A stretch of DNA of 64,000 bases, from contig OZ025783.1 in the NCBI GenBank assembly GCA_964019425.1, positions 1,426,001 to 1,490,000 of the forward strand. Reading direction: 5' to 3'. The first letter of the stretch is position 1; each line of letters begins with the position of its first letter. The notes beneath the pieces were generated by a model that was not told the origin of the DNA, made no database searches, and saw only the letters and a list, made by a program, of their open reading frames with translations. Both the position numbers and the translations under genes were made by a program. The DNA is from Flectonema sp. DT1601. Lineage: Eukaryota; Euglenozoa; Diplonemea; Diplonemida; Diplonemidae. This document shows positions 1 through 12,400 of the stretch, one piece after another.

Positions 1-386
1 ATGGTGGTGACGACAGCCGTAGCATTGGAATGGGAGGATGGGGAATTGACATTCACGTTGTTCACAGAAATGTTGACAAGACTACTGGAATCGTCTACGA
101 TGAAGGATGGACTAACCCAGGTACTGGTAGTCATCCATTTCATCTTCCTGTTGATTTAGTTCTTCCAAGAAAGACTACCGTACAGAACCTTTTAGTTACT
201 TCAGCTCCATCATGCAGTCACGTTACCTGGGCTGCTATCCGTGAGGAACCAACTTTGTGGTTGTTGGGTATGGCTGCTGGTGGCGCTGCCTCACTTGTTA
301 AGGACGGCGCAGTTCAGGATGTGAACATGGAGGACCTTCAGAAGGCTCTTCGCGCTCAGGGAGTGAACATTCCAAGTTCACAGTAA
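1..386 (+). CDS. FAD-dependent oxidoreductase, C-terminal part (gene cut by window start)
   Basis: The frame is open from base 3 to the TAA at 384-386, so this is the last ~127 residues of a gene that begins outside the window. Near the end it reads CSHVTWAAIREEPTLWLLG, then GMAAGGAASLV, then AVQDVNMEDLQKALRAQG. This order (Ser/His, 'IR-EP', a small-residue helix, then 'VQDV..L...L') matches the C-terminus of FAD-dependent oxidoreductases of the FAD_oxidored type, where the small-residue helix helps close the FAD site. The substrate cannot be told because the N-terminal dinucleotide-binding part is missing. Family assignment rests on motif recognition alone and is fairly but not fully secure. 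Confidence 0.7.
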   Translation, partial: GGDDSRSIGMGGWGIDIHVVHRNVDKTTGIVYDEGWTNPGTGSHPFHLPVDLVLPRKTTVQNLLVTSAPSCSHVTWAAIREEPTLWLLGMAAGGAASLVKDGAVQDVNMEDLQKALRAQGVNIPSSQ

Positions 387-1937
387 ATTATATTACAAAT
401 CATTTTAATATCTGCTGCGGTAGTACATCGCATGTGACTAAACAATTTTGACGACATTAGTTCAACGCGCCGCTTTCTTTGCAGCAATCACCTCACTTAC
501 GCTAGCTGAATTCCCAGCGGATTTACTCTGCATAAGGGGATAGCGGACCCACTGCACTAGTTTTATATATTAAACAGGAAGGGTACCGTTGTTTATTTTA
601 TTGATACCGATCAAGGTACATGTCGGTCTCTGAGATCTTCAGTGATCCCTTCATTACGATGTGTTACTAGTGGTATAGTGGTGGGTTGATTATCTTTCCA
701 GGGGGATTATTTCTTTTTGTCTTCTTAGCGCTAACGTTTTCCCTTTCTCTGAATGACGGAGATTTCATCACCGAGTGGTTTTTTTTTTTTCTCTCTCCCG
801 GAATTCCTCCTCATCCCATCTTTTTTTCTCACCGAAACTACTATTCCGTTGAGGCTATCAAGAAAGTCTTGATAGCGAGCAATGATTGAGTCACTCAATC
901 ATTCTGTTCGTAGTTACAGAGGACATGTTTGTTTTTCATCAGCTGGTTTGCGGGTACCTGACAGGGTCTAAGCGTAAGGCTCATTGCCTTACGTGTGTTG
1001 GTTGTCTTTTCATTTATGTTGAGAGGCAGTTCCCTGCGGTATCAAGGTATCATCTGATGGGTAAGTGAAAAAAAAAAAAAAAAAAAAAAAAACAATAATA
1101 ATAATAATAAAGGGATGTTCACGCCTCTCAATGTTTATACTTGGGCGTGTGGTTCTGGAATAATCCGTCTTTTCCGATTCTGTTTTTTTCTTTTTTCCAT
1201 TCTTTTGTTTATTGTTGTCATGCTGCTGAATGCGATGACAAACAGCACATGATCCAATTTCTGAGAATTTGCAATTTGCGTCCCCTCTTTTTGTTTCTCC
1301 TCTTTACTTATTTTATAACGCGTTTCGCTATCTTGAACTGTTAGTAGCAGAACCGTATCATCAAACAGTATAATTCAATACAAAGATCCTTTCGTATTGA
1401 ATTAAATCCCTGATTTTTATATCCAAGTCGCCCCCCCTCCCTATTTTCAAGACGAGTACTCATGAGTTTTTATAAAAAAACTGTTACAGTGACATAGGCG
1501 CGTGGCGGTCAACTTTCTTCCTCCAGTGGCATTATTTATTTATTTGCAGTCAATTTACTTCGCTGTCGCTGACAATCAAAATTGTTCCGAGAGATTGTTG
1601 TTCCTTTGAGCTTGATGATTATAGTGATATCCCCTCCCACTCCTTTTCCCAGCGTCGTCTTCCGTGTTTGTTTTGTTTGTTTTTCATTCTCTCGTTTTGT
1701 CATGGCTTAATGCAGCTTGGTGAAACTTCTTTTGATAAAAATTCACAAAATAAATTTTTAAAAAAAAAACAAAAAAAAGACTGTTCTTTTTATATGCTAA
1801 TTAACTAATTCTTAATTTCACAGTAAACACCACAAAAAAAAAAACACCCTATGCCACAAGCTTCTTACTCTCTCTGTGTGATCATCAAAAAATGACTACT
1901 ACATTATATTATTCCACTCACAGTGTTATCTTTATTA
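387..1937. other. Intergenic spacer with homopolymers and hairpins
   Basis: No convincing gene was seen. The stretch holds an A25 tract (1068-1092), an AAT repeat just after it, T-rich runs, and a cluster of perfect hairpins at 854-993 described separately. A short inverted repeat (TTGAGAGGC near 1019-1027 and its complement near 1122-1130) flanks the A tract. At the 3' end, 1899-1923 reads TATATTATTCCACTCACAG, a plausible splice acceptor for the AP-5 mu gene. Confidence 0.6.
854..993 (+). other. Cluster of three perfect hairpins
   Basis: Three inverted repeats lie within 140 bp. 854-876 has a 10-bp perfect stem (GCTATCAAGA/TCTTGATAGC) with a 3-nt loop. 881-903 has 11-bp arms (AATGATTGAGT/ACTCAATCATT) around one central base. 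973-993 has an 8-bp stem (CGTAAGGC/GCCTTACG) with a 5-nt loop. They would fold in RNA from either strand. Function is unknown; a structured non-coding RNA or a 3'-processing element are options. Confidence 0.45.
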
Positions 1938-3299
1938 ATGTTGGTATCGTTGAGATGTTTAATTATTGCGACCATTCCATCATCAAAAAATGAAAATCCA
2001 CACGTAGCATTCAGCAAGAGATACCCCACAGTTGATTTGAGAGGTAAAAGACTATGTAGTCTTCATGTCATGAATTGGTGTGATCTTCCTTCTGATGACC
2101 TTATCGTTGAGGAGGTATTACATCGTCAAGAACATGAATTTATTATAGACTCTGATTGGGGACCTGTCATACAAATAAGAAAAAAAAATACTTTATATAT
2201 TGCAGTTCCTCTTATTAGTCACTTAGAAACATCTTCAAAAGTGGGGTTGTTTATGGTACCTACAGCAGCATGTATTACGACTCTTGAAACAATTGCAGAA
2301 TTGTATAGCATTTTAAAAAAATTACAAAAAGATAAAAAACTCGTGCTTAAAGATGAATGTAGTGTTTTTGATGTTATTTCTGTTTATGTTTCGACAACAA
2401 TACCACTCGGGAGTGTCGGTGATGACTTGTCACCAGGTCAATTTCTTCGTAAATTTAATTATGTTGGAAATCCTTGTTCTCCGAGTACCGTCAACCTCCG
2501 TCAAGTTGAATATTTATACGGAGAAACCAACTGCGGTAATGTATCATATCCGTCTATATGGGGTTGTTTAGAGGCTGATGCTGATACTCCCACGCCTGTC
2601 AACGGTAAGATAAAAATACTAGGCCAGGTTCAAGATTTATCTATTGTAGTTGGTAAGATTATTGAAGATCAAGAATTACCCGATGGTCATCAATTTGTTG
2701 TTAAATATACGGATGGAATATCAATAAATCTCGCATCGTATTCTTTACCAGCACCGCCGTCACCACCATTAAAAGGGTCTTTTAAAGCTTATATGCCAAA
2801 GACAACAAGTGGTATAGCAGACCTACGATGTTCTTTGACATTGAATCTTAATCCGTTGGAATCAGAAAAAAAAAAGTGTTTCTGTGAGCTGTCTGTAAAA
2901 TTTAATTTCGGAACTGGTCGTTCAGTTGCGAATCACACGTTGGTTCCAACGATTGGTGTTGTTCATATAACAGTAGTGAGAGGAGTTAAAACACTGCTTT
3001 GGAAGATTCCGAAAAACCGACGCATCACTGACGCATCTATAACAGGTAAATGTACATTCATCGCAGCTAAAGAATCTGATGAAAATGACGACTACAGTGC
3101 TCCATTTCTAACAGGATCGAATTGCTTTGCTGATGTATTAATCAATGCTGTCGGTTATAAAAGTAGCAGCGGAGTAACCCTCTCATCAGCAACTGTAAGT
3201 GAAGGAACAATAACGATACAGCCTCCTGTGCTTAAATCAACAGGACTACGAATCTGGAATGGAAAGGCAATTGAACCGGCGTGTGCCAGACTACTGTGA
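1938..3299 (+). CDS. AP5M1: AP-5 adaptor complex subunit mu
   Basis: 453 aa, close in length to animal AP5M1. AP-5 is a patchily conserved adaptor complex acting at late endosomes/lysosomes, and mu is its medium chain. Matches seen by eye: the N-terminus RCLIIATI then FSKRYPTV (family 'VRFSRRYPTV'), GPVIQIRKKNTLYIAVPL, a mu homology region with ADLRCSLTLNLNPLES, TLLWKIPKNRRITDASITG, and the C-terminal LRIWNGKAIEP (family 'YYIWNSKAPAP'). I chose the ATG at 1938 because it places the first beta strand where the family has it; the frame opens earlier but only with GTG. A CACAG acceptor ends at 1923, 14 nt before the ATG. No intron is needed. The other AP-5 subunits are not in this window. Confidence 0.85.
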   Translation: MLVSLRCLIIATIPSSKNENPHVAFSKRYPTVDLRGKRLCSLHVMNWCDLPSDDLIVEEVLHRQEHEFIIDSDWGPVIQIRKKNTLYIAVPLISHLETSSKVGLFMVPTAACITTLETIAELYSILKKLQKDKKLVLKDECSVFDVISVYVSTTIPLGSVGDDLSPGQFLRKFNYVGNPCSPSTVNLRQVEYLYGETNCGNVSYPSIWGCLEADADTPTPVNGKIKILGQVQDLSIVVGKIIEDQELPDGHQFVVKYTDGISINLASYSLPAPPSPPLKGSFKAYMPKTTSGIADLRCSLTLNLNPLESEKKKCFCELSVKFNFGTGRSVANHTLVPTIGVVHITVVRGVKTLLWKIPKNRRITDASITGKCTFIAAKESDENDDYSAPFLTGSNCFADVLINAVGYKSSSGVTLSSATVSEGTITIQPPVLKSTGLRIWNGKAIEPACARLL

Positions 3300-3414
3300 A
3301 TTGTGACTCACACTTTGTTTATGTTATTCTTACCGAGTACTGTCTTAAAGTAATTCTTGTAGTGTATAAATCATCTTTATGTAAATCAAGTAAACTTAAC
3401 ACAAATGAAATAAA

Positions 3415-6400
3415 ATGAGCACTCGCAAGAGGAAATGGTTCGAAGAAAACGGTTGTGTTATTTATGGACAAAATGAAACAGATTCAAAACAGATAGCGTC
3501 ATTTGCTAAAAGAGCAAATGGATATCAATGTATGGATATTAAAAACGATAAAGGCGTTACTTACAACTGTCAAGCCTTCGAAGGAGACGCAATGGTACTA
3601 ACAACTGAACAGCGATTATGCTCAGGATTCTTACAGCTATTGGGGAGGACCGAGAGAGAAGACTACGAAGTAGTCGAAGGCGTTCCCGACGTCCAACTTA
3701 AAAAAAACATTCACGAACTAAATCCATCGGACTCTATAGAAATATCAGCTAGCATCCTTGATCAAATCTCTTCTAGTAATATAAAAACATCTTGGGAAGA
3801 AGTATTCGGACCAAAAACATGGTCGATAACCATTCAAGAACTACAGCGTTGCGAACAGGGAACACTCATAGCAATGTCTCCTGTACTCCCTCCTTTGTTC
3901 TATAAAGCTTTGCTTCAGCTTACTACTGACCCAGATTATTGTGAATTATACAGCATACTAAGATCTATACCATTATATAAAGTATCAACTGTGGAGGCTA
4001 GAGAGAGTACGATGAGAAATTTAGAAACTCGATTAGTTTCATCTCAACGAGAATTACAAAACTTAGATCCAAGTCAAGACCCATGGGATACATATGTCTG
4101 TAAGACAGCCATTACTGGATGCACAAGGTCAATTGACTATTTAAATAACTTACATAAAAGGTCATCTACAGCGTGGAGGGAATTACTGATTTCGATATTG
4201 AGGAAGCCGAAAGACTTCGGATTTCGAACTTTATCAGATGCAAAACATACGTTGTCTTATTCTCTAACTGAGTTGTGTACTTCCGTGTGCATATCACAAC
4301 ATGGATATTACTTCGTTGATGGAACTGGTGATACGATGAATCAGATTGCTCCTCTCACTCCTGACACGGTGGTCTTCCTCTCCGCACCCGGACTCGACTT
4401 CTGCACCGACTCGACAACTCGACTTGAAATGCCGAAATATTTCGAACCTGTTGACGGGACTACTGACCAGTCTGAACTCCACACTCGCTACAGAGGTTTC
4501 AAAGAAGGAGGTGAAGAACTTCTCCGAAAGAGAGTTAAAAACCTTTATCGAGTAATCTTTACTTCTGCTAAGATACAAGGAGTTAAGAATCCATCAATGC
4601 TTCCAATGGGGTTGGGAGTGTTTTTATTTAATGTCAACAAGGCTGATCATGATGGTGTCAAGGAGGCGTACTTCTCTGCTCAGTTTGAACTGCTGTCTGA
4701 AGAGGATTGGGGATTTGAGACGTACTGGTTGAATCCAGCACAGCATCTACCGATTGCAAAAAAACTACTGAAGGCACAAGAAGAAGTTTCAAGCTACAAG
4801 TGTAACGTGGTATTGCACAACAGAGATGCGAAATTTCTCGCTGTTGAGATGGCAAAAGAAAGAATGAAACCAGCGGTACTAAACCCATCAGATTGCATAG
4901 CAGTAATGCAAGGCTTAATTGGATACTATTGGGAAATAGGACGAGGCGATCGATATGTTGGTGAAGAAGACTTCGCTGCCACATCAACAGGAATACTTGC
5001 AAGGTGTGGAATCAGTCAAGTATATACTGACTTATCAAGAATGGTTCAAGTTTACACGACAGAGGAATCAAATACAATTGAAAGGAAGTATGACAGCGTC
5101 TTACACTATTGTGAGAAATCTCTCTTTGCTATAAATGAACCAACTGCTTGGAACACAAGAGATCTTTTAGACGTGTCTCACAGAGCCAATCCATTCTCCA
5201 GAATGGACATCTCCCCAGCAGGTCACGATCGGGTAAACGCTGGTCGATTTGTAAAATCGAAAACATTTCCTCCAACACTTCGATTAGCTTATCAATTCTT
5301 ATTAAAAATCGGACGTTTGACGGACACCAAGCACATCACAGAAGTCGTAGAGGGAGTCCCAACTGTTGTACTGGAGACTCCGTTACACAAACTCAACTCT
5401 TCAGAAACTATTTCTATTTGTGCTAATGACTTCGATGCTACTTATCTATACGGAAGTCGTACCTTCTCTATATCTGTAGAGGTACTTAAAGACTTAGAGA
5501 AGACAACAAGAATAGTACTTGGAAGTGATATTCCGAAAGGATTCTATGTTGAAGTTGTAAGGCTGTCGACAAATCCAGAGTACGCTCAGTTCTTTTCGTA
5601 TCTTAGATCGTATCCACTGAAAGTTTTGGGAACATCTGAGTCGTGGAATTCCGTATTGGGATATGAAAGAATCCGTCGAGACGTAACAAATAAACAACTC
5701 GACGACTTACGACGAGTCTCAATTGATGATGCCGATCTCGACTCTGAAGATGACCATCTGTGGGACGTCTATGTTGCTGAGACGACAGTTCGCAACAGCA
5801 CGAGACAGATTTCTTTTTTTTCTGATCAAGAAGAAGATTCTCCTTTACTTAAAGCTGTAAGACAATGGAATTCATTAATTACTTCCTTTCGTAGGTATGA
5901 TTCCTTTTTATTGTACTGAGCAACTCAATGTTGGCGTTCACGTAAATATAAATAACCCCCAGGTATCCTCGTAGGTTTGGTTTTAGTGACTTGTCACATC
6001 TGGAGGAGACTCTTTCTTATTCTCTAACTGAGTTGTGTACTTCCGTGTGCATATCACAACATGGATATTACTTCGTTGATGGAACTGGTGATACGATGAA
6101 TCAGATTGCTCCTCTCACTCCTGACACGGTGGTCTTCCTCTCCGCACCCGGACTCGACTTCTGCACCGACTCGACAACTCGACTTGAAATGCCAAAATAT
6201 TTCGAACCTGTTGACGGGACTACTGACCAGTCTGAACTCCACACTCGCTACAGAGGTTTCAAAGAAGGAGGTGAAGAACTTCTCCGAAAGAGAGTTAAAA
6301 ACCTTTATCGAGTAATCTTTACTTCTGCTAAGATACAAGGAGTTAAGAATCCATCAATGCTTCCAATGGGGTTGGGAGTGTTTTTATTTAATGTCAACAA

Positions 6401-9400
6401 GGCTGATCATGATGGTGTCAAGGAGGCGTACTTCTCGGCTCAGTTTGAACTGCTGTCTGAAGAGGATTGGGGATTTGAGACGTACTGGTTGAATCCAGCA
6501 CAACACAAGGCCACAGCAGAAAGACTGCTGGAGTCAGATAAATATAACTTTAAATGCAATGTAGCTATTCACGGAAAGGATGCGAAATTTCTCGCTGTTG
6601 AGATGGCAAAAGAAAGAATGAAACCAGCGGTACTAAACCCATCAGATTGCATAGCAGTAATGCAAGGCTTAATTGGATACTATTGGGAAATAGGACGAGG
6701 CGATCGATATGTTGGTGAAGAAGACCTTGTGGCAACATCTACAGGTGTGTGGAAGTTACTTTTATAAAACCATCTCATAATATAAATCAAATTATTACAA
6801 CACTCTCACAGGTATTCTCAGCAGGTGTGGTATCACTGATGTCTACTCAGACACAACGAGAATAGTACAACTTGACTCTACTCAAATAGAAAGCAGACAA
6901 TCACATCCAATGGTGGAGGTCCGCGATGGTAATTTCACATACTTCTTGACTGCTGCATCAGAAAGAGTAATTCCAGACAAAAACCTTCATCAAGTCGCCC
7001 TCCGTGCTGGTAGTCAACAAAAAGACTACTCATTACTAGCTAAGAGAATTCCTGTACAGCTTACTACTGTCTTCTTACAAGCGTTGGGAAGAACTAATGA
7101 ACAAGATCACGTAGTTGAAGGCATTCCAGATGTTAAACTTGCAGTAGACGTTTGTGACATTGATGAGGGTGAAGTGTTTAGAATTTCAAGCCAAGATGTT
7201 AACAACTTCTGTTCTGAACATTTAAATGGTTGTGATACTGAAACAGATGTTGTTTTTGGTAATAAAATTTGGGAAATTGACGGTCGGAGTGTCAGACGAC
7301 TTGAAAGCACAACTCGTATCACTCTGGGGAGTGAAATACCAATCGTGTTTTATCAAAAGATGAGTTCCTACATAACAAGAGAAGATCACTTGGAGTTCTA
7401 TTCCTCTCTCTCAACAGTTCCACTCGATAATCTTGACCATCCTAACGAATGGCTCACCTGTAAACAAGGTTGTGAAGTACGAAGAAAATTAGCTGCGGCA
7501 AGAGTTTCTGTACTAAAATCAAAACACAAATCAGCATTGAAGTCTGACAATGAAGGAAATCAAAAGCTGAATGATATCGAACGGCAACTTGGTGTTGAAG
7601 AAAGTATAATCAGAAATACTACCAGCTACATTGATCTGTTGTCTGACTCTGAGAAGTGTTTTGAAGTAGCTTCTGAGTGGAGGTCGTTTATTAAATTGAT
7701 TTCTAACAACCCGATTGCATATGGTTTTGATTCTAATTGTCATTTTGTAAGAATACTATCTCTCAGTCTCACTGAGTTGTGTACTTCCGTGTGCATATCA
7801 CAACATGGATATTACTTCGTTGATGGAACTGGTGATACGATGAATCAGATTGCTCCTCTCACTCCTGACACGGTGGTCTTCCTCTCCGCACCCGGACTCG
7901 ACTTCTGCACCGACTCGACAACTCGACTTGAAATGCCAAAATATTTCGAACCTGTTGACGGGACTACTGACCAGTCTGAACTCCACACTCGCTACAGAGG
8001 TTTCAAAGAAGGAGGTGAAGAACTCCTCCGAAAGAGAGTTAAAAACCTTTATCAAGTAATCTTTACTTCTGCAAAGATACAAGGAGTTAAGAATCCATCA
8101 ATGCTTCCAATGGGGTTGGGAGTGTTTTTATTTAATGTCAACAAGGCTGATCATGATGGTGTCAAGGAGGCATACTTCTCTGCTCAGTTTGAACTGCTGT
8201 CTGAAGAGGATTGGGGATTTGAGACGTACTGGTTGAATCCAGGAGACTTCTACGAGAAAGCATTGCGTATGTTGAGAGAACTGAAATTATTTCCGAAGTG
8301 TGATGTAGTTCTTCATGACAGGGAGGCGAACTTTCTCGCTGTTGAGATGGCAAAAGAAAGAATGAAACCAGCGGTACTAAACCCATCAGATTACATAGCA
8401 GTAATGCAAGGCTTAATTGGACGATATTGGGAAATAGGACGAGAACATCGATACACAAGAGAAGAACACAATGCAGCAACGTCAACAGCAATACTCGCAA
8501 GGTGTGGACTCAGCAATGTCTATACTGACCACAACAGAATAATTCAAGTCTCTCAGCAACATGACCTAACCCAACAAGAACTAAGCATAGAAGCTGAAGA
8601 CAACAGCGACTTAAGTGAAAGTGAATACGTCGACTGCGAGGAAGATTTCGAAGAAATAACAATCGAATCTGTGTACACAGCTATCGTCTATATTAGTGAA
8701 TTATACAGACGTCAGCTCCAATTGGAAACCAGAGAACAAATTATTCCTCGGATAAAGGACCTCTGCATCTCTCGCGGACCAGTAATTTGGAGGGAAAAAT
8801 CACCATTTTACCGACAAACACTAATATGCCTGGCGGCATCTCATGGTGACTTACCTGTTGTGAAATTATTTGTTGATTTAGGTTGTCCTTTACATGATGG
8901 TGGTTGTGTCTATCAGAACACTCCTTTACATGCTGCTGCTTTACATTGTCATTTAGAAGTTGTATATTATCTGATTGAGAATGGTCACCATCTTAGTATC
9001 CTCAGTGAGAAGGGAGAGTCAGTATTTGACTCGGCTTTAAGACTTGTTGGGTTTCAAGATTGTGGTCAGAAAACTGCAACTATGGCATCAGTTTGTTTTA
9101 AAGTATTACAAGCAGCCCCAACCATAACAGAACAGAGTGGACAACAATTATTAGACGTCTTTGATCCAGATGGTGATGAACTTATTGAAAGATGGGCACA
9201 TCAAATCCAACTAAAACACTCAACTGATCTTCATTTAGCTGTAATGATTGGAACTCGCCAAGATGTTATTGACTGTGTCATTAGAAAAGCAAAACGAGGT
9301 GATCACACATCCCAACAAGTAGTTGACGCGAGAGATCAAAACGGACTTACAGCACTACACTGGGGAGTTATTCGAAATAATCAAAGTGCTATAAAGTCAC

Positions 9401-12400
9401 TGTTAGGTGCATCTGATGCATCAATGCGTGCCAAAGTAGATGTTGAAGACAATGATGGATGGACACCTATTCAATGGGCAGTTTGTATCGGAAACGTTCC
9501 GTGTGTTGAAGCACTACTTCAACAGAACCCTGACATTCTAAAATCAATGTTACTCAGCCAGCAAAATCACTTCGTAAATTCTATCTGGGAAGATAACTCT
9601 GACTCTCAAAAATACACTCTTCGTCTTCACAATGAAATCAGTCCAGGCAGAGGTGCTGCTCTCGGAGTTTGGCTTCCAAAAATGCGCGTCACAAAAGAAC
9701 AAATATTACGGCGTTCATTCGCAGGAGTTCAATGTTTTCAGGGAAAGGACGTTGATGTTCAGGTTGACTTTGAATTAATTACAGAAACAACGTCTGACTT
9801 TACAGCACGAGTTACCATATCTGAATCATCAATGGTGGTGTGGCATGGCGTCTACAGCGCGAAACTTGGAATTATAAAACGTCGTTGTTGTGATTGGATA
9901 GCTAGTTGTCGTTTTATAAACGAACGCTGTGAGAACTGTGGAAGTCGTGACTTCCTCCCGGCTGGTTTGATTCCGTCGGCAAGGCGATTACGAGCAACTC
10001 GTGGCCTGTCTGAGATGTCATCATTTCACATCTGCTGCAAAGCAGCGACTCAACAGTACTCTCGCTCTCTGGTGGTCGCATGTCCTGCTGCTGGAGCTGT
10101 TGGGTATGTAAGTTATCATTTTTTAAATGGAAACACAGATCTCAGTATTTAAATAAAATAAACCCAAACAGTATGGTGATACTCCGTGCATTGCTGGGAG
10201 GAACAAACTACGCAGCACGTCTAAAGCATAAGAAATACCAAAATGCAATGCTTCGCTTAGACAGTGATAATAATACAGTATTCTCAATGGCAGTAAAAGC
10301 TATGAGGCGTGAGTCATCATTTCTTGTCGGGTCTTCAGTAGTGAGAGTGTTGTTAGGTCAGGAGTTGGTACAGCAGAATGACATAATCAAATCACCGAAA
10401 CATTTGGATCGAATACCTGACGAATGTTGGAAACCATCTCCAGCGGAGGTAGCAGTGTTTTGCCTTGACTCATTAAGAAGAACAGAACAGTTAATCCCAA
10501 GCTCGTTAGCGATTCGTTCCCCCCGATCACCGCAAATTGATGGAACGTATGAACGTCGTGAGTATTGCGGTCGGAACGGATGGCCAGAATATCGGAAATC
10601 ATCAGAAGGTACTAAGGGAGGAAAAACTTTTATTCTGTTCGCTGAAGATAGTGGAAGGTGGGTCATCACACAGGAAGGACTGAGGGACACACAGCTGCTA
10701 TTTAGAAGTCAACTTCATTGCGGCTCACTCCCACATCATATCGAATCCTGGGAACGTAATTCAACAACAGAAAATATAAATAAACAACCAAACTGGGAAT
10801 CAACTTCACCACAATTTTCAGTCGAGTCCACTACCGACAATTCGACAAGTATACCAAAGGATTACAGCAGTGCTGGTTGGTTATTGACACTACGTACTCG
10901 TTGTAGAGATAATGGTGTTGCTGCATTTCTTAGATGGATGCAACCGGCTGGTTCGTTCTACATCAAAAGTTGTATATATTGCGCATTGAATGCATGTGTA
11001 CTTCCTGGTCGAAAGGGAGAGGGTGACACTCGACTTATTAATGAGGCACTCAGCTTGAGACAGTTAGATGGTGTCTTCTCCGGTTCAGAGACTGCCACTG
11101 AGATGGGAAGCTCAGATGACGCGACAACTTTAGGTAGATGTCTTCATGTCGCAGCAGTGTTTAGTAGAAAAGTTACGATTCAAACCTTAATAAGTGATTA
11201 CAATGCTGTTGTAGAAGATCGACATATCAGAACAGCCGTCGAATGGGAACAGTGGAGCGAGGCATCAGAACTCCTCTCATGCATTCGAGTCAGAAATAAA
11301 TCATGTCGTCCACTAATTCATTTTACAAACAGTGAAATGATGTCAGACGGTCAAATTATATACAGCTCCCTCCCTTCACAGGCTGAGATTCACTTTTGTA
11401 TTGAAAACGATGCTGCTACACCAGAAGCCTTCATCGATATATCAAGACAGTTATTGTGTATACTGAAAAGGCTTTTGGGATTATCGGACGGCAAATCTCA
11501 ACGGACTCTACGACAGACCCAGACAAGACCTAAAGAAACTTGGGCTCTGGCAGACAGAGTCTCACAGGACACGCTTCGGTATTTACTAAGTACTCCAGCT
11601 TTAAACTATACTGAAGTCTTGAGTGGATCTGAAAGTCGTAAATCTTTCGACGGATTTGACTTTGGAGCAACTCAACGTTCCGCGGAATTATTTTATTCAT
11701 TAGCTAAAATCTTATCCTCTCCTGATGTTGTTGGCTTGAGTGCATTTCCGTCAGGATTTTCAGTTGCTGGAGTTCATTTCTTACCTTTTGATTATACCAC
11801 GTTTATGTTTCCCATCCACCAACTTCTTTTAAAAAGTGAAATCCCATCCAACTCGTCTGAAGATGCTGTCGACTATCACAAGAAATGCCGCTCACTGTTA
11901 ATCCAATTTGTGAAGCTCGTCAACGTAAACCCAGAGACGATGATTGATGTAGCCTCTACTGCCCCAAGTATTTCTGATACTGATACTGGTGAGTGTGGTA
12001 GTAATATGTTAAAAACTAATCAACCATCACAACCTCAAACTCAATCAAAACATTCAGCTGAGTATACCCTACTAGTTGACGTCGTACACAGAACAAAAGT
12101 AAGTGGTTTCTTTGGATCATTCTTAAAACGTGCTGTGGAAGACAAATCTCAACAGAGATATGAAAACTTATTAAATTCAAGACACATGATACTACCTATT
12201 GAGTTAGCTATTGATCTTGGATATGCTGACGTAGTCGACTCGATGTTAAGAGGAGGAGTCCTCTCAAGCGATGAGATAAACTGCGAAGACATATCACAAG
12301 ACCGTGTCAAAGCAATATGCTACCGAGATATTTGGTTTCCAGACTCAGCTGAGTATAAAGATTCTGAAATTGGAACCGTTATTCCTCACATTTTAAATAT

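Larger units (their letters stand above)
5275..6870 (+). repeat. Giant-gene protein repeat 2 (interrupted by two introns)
   Basis: Same two-part layout as repeat 1, with introns at 5895-5962 and 6745-6811. Cores 6015-6504 and 6579-6725 are nearly identical in DNA to repeat 1, whereas the N-terminal part and the ~74-bp stretch between the cores are not. Repeats 1 and 3 have no intron at either position. Confidence 0.8.

Noticed and set aside
686-1344. Several 60-70 codon frames in the first spacer
   Set aside because: Low-complexity Phe/Ser content from T-rich DNA and no ATG of note; they overlap hairpins and homopolymers.
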